A stretch of DNA of 64,000 nt from CADCTM01 sp049671305 (GCA_049671305.1 JBATUR010000027.1:1-64000), one strand, 5' to 3'; counted from the first letter of the stretch, positions 25,756-35,233 are shown. Translations and numbers: made by a program. The notes: a model not told the origin generated them from the sequence alone.

Positions 25756-26228
25756 ATTTTGCTCCAGGAAAATCATAACTTAAGGCAGAAACTCGTCAAA
25801 TAACAATGTGGAGAAAGCAATCTTGAAGCGGTAAAGCAGCACTTCTTGCCGATTGGCTTAGATTGGTTTGACGCTGATAGTTTATGGATGTATCTGACTT
25901 AAATTGTTAAAAACTTAGCTATCTCTTTAGAGATATTTTATTGAAAAACCTCAAAAAAGTCAAATATTTGTAGTAAAATGAAGGATAGTCTAGCAATTGT
26001 TTTTAAAACCTTAAATTACAACAAGTTATGCTTGATTTGTGTTTACTTAGCCACTTAAACAGGCTTACTGTCTCTGACCAGCTAGCTACTATGGAAATAG
26101 GCTCGTTTTGCCCTAGCCGAAAATTCTCTTCAACATTTAAAAAGAAGAAATTTGCAGGCATATAGGCAAAAAGTGTTTAATAATCCTTAAAATAAAACTT
26201 CCCATCCTTTGCAACTAAAATTCCCTCT
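25756..26228. other. Intergenic region with a small palindrome
   Basis: About 470 nt, AT-rich, between a divergent response regulator and the DUF2294 gene. No gene is seen. TATCTC-TTTA-GAGATA at 25920-25935 is a short perfect inverted repeat that might be a regulatory site. Otherwise I see nothing recognisable. Confidence 0.45.
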
Positions 26229-26630
26229 ATGACGCAGGAGTCATCCACACCAACACGAGGACAGCTTGAACGGTTACTTTCACAGAAACTTCAAGCTTTG
26301 TACCGCGCCAAATTAGGTCATCAGCCTGGTAAAGTTACTTGCCAATTATTTGATGAAAAGCTGGCAATAATTGTCGAAAATTCGATTACACCTCCAGAAC
26401 AAGTGCTTGCCAACAATGGTCAAACTGAGCTAGCCGAGCAAGTGCGAACTGACTTAGAAAAAGCCATTCAACCTCAACTCAAAGCATTAATAGAAGAAGT
26501 GCTTGGCGTTGCTGTTCTCGACCTTCTCAGTGATGCGACTTTGGAAACTGGACGTACGGGCATTATTGCTGTTTTGGATGTGACGCCAGAAGTTCGCAAC
26601 CCAGATGCAGTCCCTAAAGTTAAGAAATAA
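26229..26630 (+). CDS. DUF2294 domain protein
   Basis: This 133-residue soluble protein (QLERLLSQKLQALYRAKLGHQPGKV, then SDATLETGRTGIIAVLDVTPEVRN) matches the DUF2294 pattern, a family of unknown function sometimes found near signalling or buoyancy genes. It ends inside the last codons of the convergent response regulator gene (11-nt overlap). Its position between two paralogous receivers suggests a signalling link, which is inference. Confidence 0.75.
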   Translation: MTQESSTPTRGQLERLLSQKLQALYRAKLGHQPGKVTCQLFDEKLAIIVENSITPPEQVLANNGQTELAEQVRTDLEKAIQPQLKALIEEVLGVAVLDLLSDATLETGRTGIIAVLDVTPEVRNPDAVPKVKK

Positions 26631-27090
26631 AGTTTCTTGCCGGGAGAAAGCGACAAACTAGGGCTTCAATGTCTTCTAGCATATAAGGCTTGCTGATATA
26701 GTCGTTGAAGCCTGCCAAAAGTAGACGCTCTCTGTCTTTGGCAGTTGCACAAGCTGTGACAGCAATGACTGGAGTTGTCTTAATTACCGGTTCTTTTCTC
26801 AACTGAGAAACCACCTCAGTGCCGTCCATATAAGGCATGAGAACATCTAGCAAAATTAAATCCGGTCGATAAGTCCGACAGAGGGATAAAGCGCTTACGC
26901 CGTCAACAGCAGTCAGTATGGCACAGTTGAGAGGTTCTAGTGCATAGGAAAGGAGTAGCAAATTGTCTTCATCGTCATCTACTACCAAGATGGTTGGTTT
27001 TGCTACGAGAGAGTGGATAGCAGCATGGTGAGTGTAAATAAAGCCTGAAGGTTTGTGTTTACAGCATAGGTCAAGCTGGAGATTGTTCAT
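26620..27090 (-). CDS. Single-domain response regulator, paralogue
   Basis: The 156-residue protein has a short N-terminal tail with two cysteines (DLCCKHKPSG), then a CheY receiver: VVDDDEDNLLLL, phospho-aspartate in LILLDVLMPYMDG, VIAVTACA and YISKPYMLED. A good AGAGGT site precedes the ATG. No output domain. It is closely similar to the receiver at 25324, in the same orientation, so the pair arose by duplication. Confidence 0.85.
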   Translation of the reverse strand: MNNLQLDLCCKHKPSGFIYTHHAAIHSLVAKPTILVVDDDEDNLLLLSYALEPLNCAILTAVDGVSALSLCRTYRPDLILLDVLMPYMDGTEVVSQLRKEPVIKTTPVIAVTACATAKDRERLLLAGFNDYISKPYMLEDIEALVCRFLPARNFIS

Positions 27091-27492
27091 GTTACCTCTA
27101 GGTCGTTAAGATGAGGGTTACGCCTCTTCGCCACAAGAGTTGGAAAGAACTCTTGAAGCAACTTTCTGGCGTTTAAGGCTGGCTTAAGTCGTAATATTGT
27201 TGCCAGGTTGCCAAGTTTTCGCTTCTAAGTAGGGAAAAGTCTTGTCAAGCCAACGGGGGCTTTATCGGCTTTTTCATTGTATGACAAATCTTGATAAATC
27301 TAAAGATTTGTTTAGGATTAGCAGGTTTTTGTAAATTGTATGATGTTTATTTTTATCTCCATATATGTAGTGAGCTATGTCTTGGCATCCAGAATGTGTA
27401 ACCTATACAGAAAAGTGAGTTTGGGCAGCGGTCTGGACAGTAGACTAGGAATAAAGGGCTATCCCTAGAATATTTTGGGATTGAACGAGTTT
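27091..27492. other. Divergent intergenic region
   Basis: About 400 nt between a minus-strand response regulator and the semialdehyde dehydrogenase gene. It holds one small hairpin, CAAGAGTT (27134-27141) with AACTCTTG (27148-27155), and presumably both promoters. No gene is seen. Confidence 0.45.
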
Positions 27493-28860
27493 ATGGGCAT
27501 CGCTACGACTAACCCTGCAACCGGGGAAATACTTAAAACATTTGAGCCACTTGACGGACAGGCAATTGAGCAAAAGCTAGCATTGGCACAACGGACGTTT
27601 GAGGACTACTGTAATACGTCGAAGGCTCAAAGGGCTCAATGGCTAAGAGTGGCGGCGGATGTTTTGGAGCGGGACAAGGTAAACTTTGGCAAGATCATGA
27701 CCACAGAAATGGGGAAAACCCTAAAAAGTGCGATCGCTGAAGTTGAAAAATGCGCTTTAGTTTGTCGGTATTACGCAGATCATGGGGCAGAATTTCTCTC
27801 TGATGTCAGTGTATCTACTGATGCTAGCAAAAGTTTTTTACGATATCAGCCTTTAGGAATAATTCTTGCGGTTATGCCTTGGAATTTTCCTTTTTGGCAA
27901 GTCTTCCGTTTTGCCGCACCTGCACTGATGGCGGGGAATGTAGGCTTACTCAAGCACGCTTCTAATGTACCTCAATGCGCCTTAGCAATTGAAACAATTC
28001 TTAAAGAAGCCGGATTTCCGGAAGGCGCATTTCAAACCTTATTAATAGGTGCCAACCAAGTTGAAACAATTGTTAACGATTCTAGAGTTAAAGCCGCAAC
28101 CTTAACAGGCAGTGAATTGGCAGGTGCAGCGCTAGCGTCGGCGGCGGGGAAACAAATTAAGAAAGTTGTTTTAGAATTAGGCGGCAGTGACCCCTTTATT
28201 ATTTTAAAAAGTGCCGATTTAGAGCAAGCAACTGTAGCAGCAGTTACAGCAAGAATGCTTAATAACGGTCAATCTTGTATCGCGGCAAAACGCTTTATTG
28301 TCGAAGATAGTATTGCTGATCAATTTGAGCAAGGTTTTGTTGAAAAGTTTCAAATGCTAAAAGTTGGCGATCCAATGGATGAGAATATAGATGTGGGTCC
28401 TTTGGCAACTCCGAGCATTCTTCAAGAATTAGACCAACTAGTTCAGACTTGCATTGAAAAAGGCTGCAAAGTTTTAACAGGTGGGCAAGCATTAAGCGAT
28501 CGTCCAGGCAACTTTTATGCTCCCACAATTTTGACAGATTTTCCAGCAGGAACACCAGCCGATCAAGAGGAATTTTTTGGTCCTGTGGCGCTATTATTTC
28601 GAGTTCCAGATATTGATGCCGCCATTAAACTTGCTAATTCTACATCATTTGGTTTGGGAGCAAGTGCATGGACAACAGAAGCCGAGCAAATTGAGAGATT
28701 AATTGAAGAAATCGCAGCAGGGGCAGTGTTTATTAATGGCTTAGTTAAATCAGATCCGCGTCTACCTTTTGGAGGAATTAAGCGTTCTGGATACGGTAGA
28801 GAATTAGGAACTTTAGGAATTCATGAATTTGTCAACATCAAAACAGTTTGGGTAAAGTAA
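27493..28860 (+). CDS. gabD: Succinate-semialdehyde dehydrogenase
   Basis: The 455-residue aldehyde dehydrogenase oxidises succinic semialdehyde to succinate. The catalytic cysteine is in NNGQSCIAAKRF and the general base in VVLELGGSDPF. WNFPFWQVFR and INGLVKSDPRLPFGGIKRSG are typical of the cyanobacterial/YneI-type SSADH. I use the ATG at 27493; the frame opens six codons earlier at TTG. With the ThDP decarboxylase downstream it forms the cyanobacterial route from 2-oxoglutarate to succinate. Confidence 0.88.
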   Translation: MGIATTNPATGEILKTFEPLDGQAIEQKLALAQRTFEDYCNTSKAQRAQWLRVAADVLERDKVNFGKIMTTEMGKTLKSAIAEVEKCALVCRYYADHGAEFLSDVSVSTDASKSFLRYQPLGIILAVMPWNFPFWQVFRFAAPALMAGNVGLLKHASNVPQCALAIETILKEAGFPEGAFQTLLIGANQVETIVNDSRVKAATLTGSELAGAALASAAGKQIKKVVLELGGSDPFIILKSADLEQATVAAVTARMLNNGQSCIAAKRFIVEDSIADQFEQGFVEKFQMLKVGDPMDENIDVGPLATPSILQELDQLVQTCIEKGCKVLTGGQALSDRPGNFYAPTILTDFPAGTPADQEEFFGPVALLFRVPDIDAAIKLANSTSFGLGASAWTTEAEQIERLIEEIAAGAVFINGLVKSDPRLPFGGIKRSGYGRELGTLGIHEFVNIKTVWVK

Positions 28861-28905
28861 CTACGATTTTTATCAAAACTGATAAAGTTAAAACGAAGCT
28901 ACAGC

Positions 28906-28950
28906 TTAATTGATGTGGTTGGTATTGCCATGACAAACCAAATTAATTAA
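28906..28950. promoter_or_regulatory. Imperfect inverted repeat before the ThDP enzyme gene
   Basis: Arms at 28906-28923 and 28933-28950 are complementary at about 14 of 18 positions, with a 9-nt loop, in the 108-nt gap between the two bypass genes. A GAGG ribosome site follows at about 28955. It may be an mRNA processing or attenuation structure; nothing proves it. Confidence 0.35.
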
Positions 28951-28968
28951 ACATCGAGGAAAACTAAA

Positions 28969-30621
28969 ATGGGTGAAATGAATACAGCAGAATTATTAGT
29001 ACGTTGCCTAGAAAACGAAGGCGTTGAATATGTTTTTGGACTACCTGGAGAAGAGAATTTACACGTCTTAGAAGCACTGAGACATTCATCAATTCAGTTT
29101 ATTACAACCCGACACGAACAAGGTGCAGCCTTCATGGCAGACCTTTATGGCAGACTAACAGGTAAAGCCGGGGTTTGTCTTTCTACACTTGGTCCTGGTG
29201 CAACTAATTTAATGACAGGTGTTGCTGATGCCAACTTAGATGGTGCACCATTGGTGGCAATTACAGGGCAGGTTGGAACTGATCGGATGCATATAGAATC
29301 CCATCAATATTTAGATTTGGTGGCAATGTTTGCGCCAGTTACTAAATGGAATGCTCAAATTGTACGCCCTAGTAATACAGCGGAAATAGTCAGAAAAGCC
29401 TTTAAGATTGCTCAAACTGAGAAGCCCGGTGCTGTGCATATTGACTTACCAGAAAATATTGCCGCAATGCCTGTCACGGGCAAGCCATTAACCAAAGATG
29501 AACGGGAAAAAACCTTTGCTTCTTTTCATTGTTTAGGTAAAGCCGCTGTGGCTATTGCCAAAGCCAAAAATCCTTTAATTTTGGCAGGAAATGGTACAAT
29601 TCGTGCTAAGGCTAGCAAGGCTTTAACTGAATTTGCCACACGGATGAATATTCCAGTAATTAATAGCTTCATGGGAAAAGGTGTCATTCCTTATACTCAT
29701 CCTTTATCACTTTGGACAGTCGGATTACAACAGCGAGATCATATTAGTTGTGCCTTTGATGATACGGATTTAATCATTGCTGTTGGTTATGATTTGATTG
29801 AATATTCTCCGAAAAAATGGAACCCAGAAGGCAAAATTCCGATCATTCATATCGGCACGACTCCCGCCGAAATTGATAGTAGTTATATTCCGCAAGTCGA
29901 GGTAGTTGGCGATATTGCTGACTCTCTTGAAGAGATTATGAAACAAGCAGATCGTAAAGGAAAAACTACACCATCTGCTGTTAAATTACGAGAAGAAATT
30001 CGGGAAGACTACGAACATTATGCCAACGATGATGGCTTTCCGATTAAGCCACAAAAAATCATCTATGATTTGCGTCAAGTAATGGGACCCGAAGACATTG
30101 TAATCTCTGATGTTGGCGCCCACAAAATGTGGATAGCACGACATTATCATGGCGATTGTCCTAATACTTGCATCATTTCTAATGGCTTTGCGGCAATGGG
30201 TATTGCCATGCCAGGAGCAGTTGCTGCAAAATTAGTTTATCCCAATCGTAAGGTAGTTGCTGTTACTGGTGATGGCGGATTCATGATGAATTGCCAAGAA
30301 TTAGAAACAGCTTTGCGAGTGGGAACGCCTTTTGTTACCTTGATTTTTAATGATGGTGGCTATGGTTTGATTGAGTGGAAACAACAAAATCATTTTGGTA
30401 TTGGTGAATCAGCTTTTGTTAAATTTGGTAATCCAGATTTTGTAAAATTTGCTGAAAGTATGGGCTTAAAAGGTTATCGCATAACTTCTGCTGCCGATTT
30501 AATTCCTACTTTGAAAATGGCATTAGAACAAGAAGTTCCTTCGGTAATTGATTGTCCAGTTGATTATGATGAAAATATGCGTTTTACCCAAAAAGCTGGT
30601 GATTTTAATTGTAAGATTTGA
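28969..30621 (+). CDS. ogdA: ThDP enzyme, probably 2-oxoglutarate decarboxylase
   Basis: The 550-residue protein resembles acetolactate synthase large subunits: the catalytic glutamate in TTRHEQGAAFMA, and the ThDP-binding motif GDGGFMMNCQELETALR to NDGGYGLIEWKQQN. In cyanobacteria the gene of this type next to SSADH encodes 2-oxoglutarate decarboxylase, which yields succinic semialdehyde and replaces 2-oxoglutarate dehydrogenase. The neighbour here is exactly that SSADH, 108 nt upstream. Acetolactate synthase is the alternative, but no small subunit gene is nearby. Confidence 0.8.
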   Translation: MGEMNTAELLVRCLENEGVEYVFGLPGEENLHVLEALRHSSIQFITTRHEQGAAFMADLYGRLTGKAGVCLSTLGPGATNLMTGVADANLDGAPLVAITGQVGTDRMHIESHQYLDLVAMFAPVTKWNAQIVRPSNTAEIVRKAFKIAQTEKPGAVHIDLPENIAAMPVTGKPLTKDEREKTFASFHCLGKAAVAIAKAKNPLILAGNGTIRAKASKALTEFATRMNIPVINSFMGKGVIPYTHPLSLWTVGLQQRDHISCAFDDTDLIIAVGYDLIEYSPKKWNPEGKIPIIHIGTTPAEIDSSYIPQVEVVGDIADSLEEIMKQADRKGKTTPSAVKLREEIREDYEHYANDDGFPIKPQKIIYDLRQVMGPEDIVISDVGAHKMWIARHYHGDCPNTCIISNGFAAMGIAMPGAVAAKLVYPNRKVVAVTGDGGFMMNCQELETALRVGTPFVTLIFNDGGYGLIEWKQQNHFGIGESAFVKFGNPDFVKFAESMGLKGYRITSAADLIPTLKMALEQEVPSVIDCPVDYDENMRFTQKAGDFNCKI

Positions 30622-30644
30622 GGCAGGAATTGCCTAGTTTAAGT

Positions 30645-30669
30645 AGGGACACGATAATATCGTGTCCCT
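30645..30669. repeat. 12-bp palindromic hairpin repeat
   Basis: AGGGACACGATA (30645-30656) and TATCGTGTCCCT (30658-30669) are perfectly complementary around one central base. It lies between the ThDP enzyme and xthA. It resembles short palindromes dispersed in cyanobacterial genomes; this is its only copy here. Confidence 0.6.
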
Positions 30670-30745
30670 GCCGCTTTTGGCTATCCGGAGGTGGTCGGCA
30701 CGGAAGCACAACCCCTACAATGGTGTGAACTTAATTCTCTTCTTC

Positions 30746-31546
30746 ATGAAAATTGCCACTTGGAATGTCAACTCAATTCGTACTCGCCAACTTCATGTCA
30801 TCGACTGGCTACAAGCAACTCAAGTCGATGTACTTTGCCTGCAAGAAACTAAAGTTGTCGATGCCGATTTTCCCTTAAAACCTTTTGAAGAATTGGGACT
30901 TCATCTCTACATTTCTGGACAAAAATCCTACAACGGTGTTGCCATTTTTAGCAAAACACCAGTAACAGAAATCAGCACAGGATTTACACCCATCTTAGGT
31001 GCAGAAATTGTCGGCGATTTGGACGAACAAAAACGAGTAATTACAGGCGTAGTTAATAACATCCGCATCGTCAATCTTTACGTCCCCAACGGTTCGGCTG
31101 TGGGTAGTGAAAAATATGAATACAAACTGCGTTGGCTCAAGGTTTTAGGTCAATATTTGCAAGCACTTTTAGAGCAACCGCCCCATAATTTATGTGTCTG
31201 TGGTGACTTTAATATCGCCCTAGAAGACCGCGACATCCACGACTCCAAAAACCGCGATAATCATATTATGGCGTCCCCCACAGAGCGCCTAGCACTCAGA
31301 GAAGTCTTAAACGTTGGGCTATCCGATGCCTTCCGCAAATTCACCGATGAGGGTGGTAATTTTAGCTGGTGGGACTACCGGACTCGTGCCTTTAGCCGTA
31401 ACATGGGTTGGCGCATTGACCATCATTATCTCACCCCTAATCTTTACGAACAAGCAATTAGTTGTACGATTGATGTTGCTCCCAGAAAACTTGAACAACC
31501 AAGCGACCATGCGCCAGTAATTTTAGAATTGTTAGAATCTCCCTAG
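30746..31546 (+). CDS. xthA: Exodeoxyribonuclease III
   Basis: The 266-residue AP endonuclease/3'-exonuclease repairs abasic sites. Motifs are all present: KIATWNVNSIRTRQ, LCLQETKVVDADFP, NLYVPNGSAVGSEKY, CVCGDFNIALEDRDIHD and the final PSDHAPVILEL. The correct start is ATG 30746; the frame extends 28 codons upstream, but that part covers the hairpin repeat and does not look like protein. It ends four nt before the next gene. Confidence 0.93.
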   Translation: MKIATWNVNSIRTRQLHVIDWLQATQVDVLCLQETKVVDADFPLKPFEELGLHLYISGQKSYNGVAIFSKTPVTEISTGFTPILGAEIVGDLDEQKRVITGVVNNIRIVNLYVPNGSAVGSEKYEYKLRWLKVLGQYLQALLEQPPHNLCVCGDFNIALEDRDIHDSKNRDNHIMASPTERLALREVLNVGLSDAFRKFTDEGGNFSWWDYRTRAFSRNMGWRIDHHYLTPNLYEQAISCTIDVAPRKLEQPSDHAPVILELLESP

Positions 31547-31550
31547 ACCT

Positions 31551-32444
31551 ATGATGGCAAATTTAGATATGTATTTAGTCACTGGAGCAACAGGAGGAAT
31601 TGGACGCCGTGTGGTGCGCCTCTTGCGAGAACGAGACTTGCCTGTTAGGGCATTTGTTCGCCTTTCCTCTCGCTACAAAGAATTAGAACAGCGAGGGGCT
31701 GAACTTTTTATTGGTGACTTACGCCAAGAAAGAGATATTAAAAAAGCTTGTAAGGGTGTCCAATACATCATCAGTACTCACGGTTCAGGCGGTGATTCTC
31801 AAGAGTTGGATTATCGCGCTAATATCGAATTGATCGACCATGCAAAAGAAAATGATGTGCAACATTTTGTCTTTATTTCTGTCTTAGGTGCTGACAGAGG
31901 TTATGAAGATGCCCCTACTTTTAAGGCAAAACGTGCAGTTGAAAAATATCTACAAGCTAGTGGTCTAAATTACACAATTTTACGCCCAGCCGGATTAGCT
32001 TCAAATCTCTTACCTTTAGCAGAACAATTCCGACAAACTGGCATTTATCTACTTAATGGTGATGGCAAAAATCGCACATCAATTGTTAGCACCGATGATT
32101 TAGCACAAATTGCTGTTGATTCTGTGAATGTGGAAGGGGCACGTAATCAAATCTTTCCTGTAGGTGGACCAGATATCTTGAAACGTGAAGATATTCCCCG
32201 TATTTTTGGTCGTTTGTTTAATAAAGAACCAATTGTAATTAATCCACCTTTAGTTGTATTGGATGGGATCAGAAATGTACTCGGTTTTGCAAATCCTCAA
32301 GCGCGAAAAAGCCTAGGTACATTTCGTACTTTGTTGGCTAATGAATTTTTCTGTACGGCGGATGAAATTACTAATTTGGAGTTAATTTATAACCTAAAGT
32401 TGGAATCTTTGGAAAGCTTTTTGCGGCGCTATTTAGTTAGTTAA
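31551..32444 (+). CDS. NAD(P)-binding SDR (NmrA-like/atypical)
   Basis: The 297-residue protein has an N-terminal Rossmann motif VTGATGGIGRRVVRLL and the phrases FVFISVLGADRGYED and YTILRPAGLASN of atypical short-chain dehydrogenases in cyanobacteria and chloroplasts (the NmrA/Ycf39-like branch). There is no standard Y-x3-K in the usual position, so it may bind a cofactor without catalysis. It starts 4 nt after xthA, so co-transcription is likely. Confidence 0.8.
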   Translation: MMANLDMYLVTGATGGIGRRVVRLLRERDLPVRAFVRLSSRYKELEQRGAELFIGDLRQERDIKKACKGVQYIISTHGSGGDSQELDYRANIELIDHAKENDVQHFVFISVLGADRGYEDAPTFKAKRAVEKYLQASGLNYTILRPAGLASNLLPLAEQFRQTGIYLLNGDGKNRTSIVSTDDLAQIAVDSVNVEGARNQIFPVGGPDILKREDIPRIFGRLFNKEPIVINPPLVVLDGIRNVLGFANPQARKSLGTFRTLLANEFFCTADEITNLELIYNLKLESLESFLRRYLVS

Positions 32445-32456
32445 AAGGCGAAATAA

Positions 32457-32576
32457 AATCCCCGACTTCTAAATTCAAATCTTTAGTAAGAGATGAGAAA
32501 TTTCAGCTAAGAAGTCGGGGATTTGACTCAGTAGCAAATGAAAAATTTCAGCTAAGAAGTCGGGGATCTGACTCAA
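32457..32576. repeat. Dispersed palindromic repeat, diverged and partly duplicated
   Basis: The left arm CCCCGACTTCT (32460-32470) pairs with AGAAGTCGGGG (32510-32520). The right-arm unit, AAATTTCAGCTAAGAAGTCG and following bases, is repeated in tandem at 32498 and 32543 (45-bp period). The core is the same as the palindromes at 5002 and 50156. It separates two convergent genes and could end transcription. Confidence 0.75.
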
Positions 32577-33854
32577 TTAAGCTACGAGTTGAGAGGCTTT
32601 TTCAGTTAATACCTCTGAAGAAAGCAATTGGCGATAAAGACAACTCAAACGAGATGCCACACTATCCCAACTTAATGCAATTTCCACGCGCTGCCGAGCT
32701 GTTTGACCTAAGAAATCTGCCCATTCTGGATCGCTTAAAATACGATCAATTGCTTGGGTGAAAGCCATCTCATTTTGTGGTGGCGCGAGTAAACCAGTGA
32801 CTTCTGGCACGACGGTAAACTGCAATCCTCCCACATTACTGGCAACGACAGGTGTGCGACAAGCCATTGCTTCAATTGCCACTAAACCGAAGGGTTCATA
32901 ATGACTAGGCACAACGCAGACATTGGCAGCGGCGTAATACACAGGTAAGTCGGCTTCGCTGAGTCGCCCTGGAAAACTGGTAATTGCTTCTAAACCGAGT
33001 TTTTTAACAATAGCTTTAATGCGCTCGCATTCCACCCCATCATTTGCCCCAACAGGATAACCACCGGCAATAATTAAACGTAAATCGCCTTCATCTAGTA
33101 AATTGGAATTAGCGATCGCTCTTACCAAGGTTTCAATGCCCTTACGCTGGTCAAATCGCCCCACATACAGCACAACTTTAGCATTAGCTGGAATATTTAA
33201 CCGTTGACGCGCTGCATCTCGCTTAATCGAACCTAATCGTTCAATATCGGTGCCACAAGGTATCATATCAATTTTACCTTGAGCCGAAACCAGCGAGCGC
33301 ATATGTTCAATTTCTTGAGGACTTGTGGCAACAACTCGATCCACTATCTCCAAACAAGCTTTTTCTATTGCTAATCTTGTCGCCGCAATTTCAGGCAATT
33401 CACTAATTGTACGATACTTAATTGCCCCCAACGAGTGATAAGTATGCACCTGCTTTAAAGCTTGCTGCTTTTGCAATTCCATCCCCACCCAAGACGATAA
33501 CCAATAGTTAGTATGAACCAAAGGATAAACAAATCCTGATTGTTCTTGAAATGCCTGGAATTGTTTGACAAATTCCGGCAAATAATCAAACACTTGATCT
33601 CGACTAATAAACTTAACAGGTCCTGCTGTTAAACGAATTGTGCGGCAGTTTGGGGCGTGTTGCACAACAGATAATTGATCAGTACTGATGCGGCGCGTAA
33701 ACATATCCACCAACCATCCTGATGCAGCTAATGCTAACCCAACTTGACGTACATAAACATTCTGCCCTCCAGCTTCTTCTTGACCAATTTCTGCGGCAGG
33801 ATCGCCACTAACTGAAATTAAGGCAATACGATTAGTTTGATTTTTGAATGTCAT
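32577..33854 (-). CDS. GT4 glycosyltransferase, sucrose-phosphate synthase-like
   Basis: The 425-residue GT-B enzyme begins with RIALISVSGDPAAEIGQEEA and GGQNVYVRQVGLALAASGW, the donor/acceptor loop shared by cyanobacterial sucrose-phosphate synthases and their close relatives. The C-terminal half has VLYVGRFDQRKGIETLVRAI and SHYEPFGLVAIEAMACRTPV (GT4 E-x7-E). It lacks a phosphatase domain, as in the short cyanobacterial SPS forms. Sucrose synthesis is a plausible role; another GT4 substrate is not excluded. Confidence 0.75.
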   Translation of the reverse strand: MTFKNQTNRIALISVSGDPAAEIGQEEAGGQNVYVRQVGLALAASGWLVDMFTRRISTDQLSVVQHAPNCRTIRLTAGPVKFISRDQVFDYLPEFVKQFQAFQEQSGFVYPLVHTNYWLSSWVGMELQKQQALKQVHTYHSLGAIKYRTISELPEIAATRLAIEKACLEIVDRVVATSPQEIEHMRSLVSAQGKIDMIPCGTDIERLGSIKRDAARQRLNIPANAKVVLYVGRFDQRKGIETLVRAIANSNLLDEGDLRLIIAGGYPVGANDGVECERIKAIVKKLGLEAITSFPGRLSEADLPVYYAAANVCVVPSHYEPFGLVAIEAMACRTPVVASNVGGLQFTVVPEVTGLLAPPQNEMAFTQAIDRILSDPEWADFLGQTARQRVEIALSWDSVASRLSCLYRQLLSSEVLTEKASQLVA

Positions 33855-34779
33855 AAATGTCCCCTGATCAGTAGCTTGTGCGCCTCAATTTCTTGAGCTA
33901 AAAATTTTCAACTCAGCAAAAATTAAGGCAGATAAATACACTTCTTACCTAAATCTTCAAAATCCCCTTCTGCCGTCCGCAATCCTCTGAGAGCCTTAAT
34001 TTTTACTCTCCTGCATTGCGAATATAAGGCTGTATTTTCTTCCCACTGATCATGGCTATTTTTAGCAATTTACAGTTTTCTACATCTCTTTTTTATAAGA
34101 GAGTTTTAGAAAAGATTCTCCCTTTCAAAAAAAAGGGTATCTTTAGAGAAAGAAAACAGCCGATAGAGAGTTTATGTCTGATTTAAGCCGTCTTAATCTA
34201 AATGTAATAAAAACCGACTAAGCAAAACATTAGTAAGAACACCGAAAAAGATCACTACAATCGATACCAACAAAGTTAGCAATACTAGCAAAGACCTTTT
34301 TTACTCTCCTAAATTAAGCTAAAGTTTGGCTAGTCTTTAGCCGAAAGCATAACAACGTCGCAAACAAGCAACGTAAGTAACCAGACTAATGACGAATTAA
34401 TTAAGAGAAATAAATGAAGAAATCCTTACAGCAGATGGTTTCCCATGCTTGCTAGAGCCTAAAGATATAAATTTTTATGTAGAGGTCTAGATTAAGCTGA
34501 ATTGTGATTGCAGGATTTTAGATGAATCAAAAAATCAATAAGTTTAATTTCGCAAAAAGACCATAGAATATATTGATAGATAAGCGCAAAAGATAACAAT
34601 AAAGAGACTGAATACAAAGCTAAAATTGTGCTAATAAAAAACAATTATCAGCAAGAAAACCGTTTTTAGAGAGCAGCGATTACCTAGAACCCAGGTTTTG
34701 GGCGAGAAATCTGATCCCCAGGCGCACAATTCAAGATAGGATTAAATTCTCAATTTGAAATTCCGTATGAATCTGAACC
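33855..34779. other. 925-nt region without a recognised gene, upstream of psb27
   Basis: This AT-rich region separates the divergent SPS-like gene and psb27. It holds no frame with protein-like features. There is a weak hairpin with A/T-rich loop at 34120-34137 (CCCTTT ... AAAGGG) and several T-tracts. It is the longest non-coding stretch in the window and could hold a small RNA or long leader, but no known RNA motif is seen. Confidence 0.5.
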
Positions 34780-35187
34780 ATGCTTATGAAGCGCTACTTA
34801 TCACCCCTTATTGCCCTAGTCTTGGTTGTTGTAGTTAGTCTGATGGGATGTTCTTCCTCAAGCGTTGCCGGCTTAACAGGAGATTATCGCCAAGATACGG
34901 CTGTTTTGTTAAAAAGCATGAGAGCCGCCATTGAACTACCAAAAGATGCCCCAGAAACGGCAGAAGTTCAACAAGAAGCGCGTCAAACAATTAACGACTA
35001 TGCCTCTCGCTACCGTCGAGATAGTTCAGTCGCGGCGCTGAGTTCCTTTACCACCATGCGAACCGCCCTCAATTCCTTAGCCGGTCATTACAGCTCATAT
35101 CCCAACCGCCCTCTACCAGAAAAGCTGAAGACCCGCTTAGAACAAGAATTCCGCCAAGTAGAGAGCGCCCTAAACCGAAATTCTTAA
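34780..35187 (+). CDS. psb27: Photosystem II assembly lipoprotein Psb27
   Basis: The 135-residue protein has a signal peptide with a lipobox (SLMGC, cysteine near residue 24). The mature four-helix domain starts LTGDYRQDTAVLLKSMRAAI and contains INDYASRYRRDSSVAALSSF, the Psb27 signature. Psb27 binds the lumenal side of CP43 during PSII assembly and repair. Translation may start at ATG 34780 or two codons on at 34786. A strong terminator follows 47 nt after the stop. Confidence 0.93.
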   Translation: MLMKRYLSPLIALVLVVVVSLMGCSSSSVAGLTGDYRQDTAVLLKSMRAAIELPKDAPETAEVQQEARQTINDYASRYRRDSSVAALSSFTTMRTALNSLAGHYSSYPNRPLPEKLKTRLEQEFRQVESALNRNS

Positions 35188-35233
35188 AGCTGCGGTATCT
35201 GTTGAAGCAATTTAGGCAAAGATGCCAATTGTT

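Noticed and set aside
28969..30621. Acetolactate synthase assignment
   Set aside because: No small subunit gene is near and the paired SSADH points to 2-oxoglutarate decarboxylase; kept as the alternative.
30662..30745. 28-codon N-terminal extension of xthA
   Set aside because: It covers the hairpin repeat, and exonuclease III proteins begin MKIATWNVNS.
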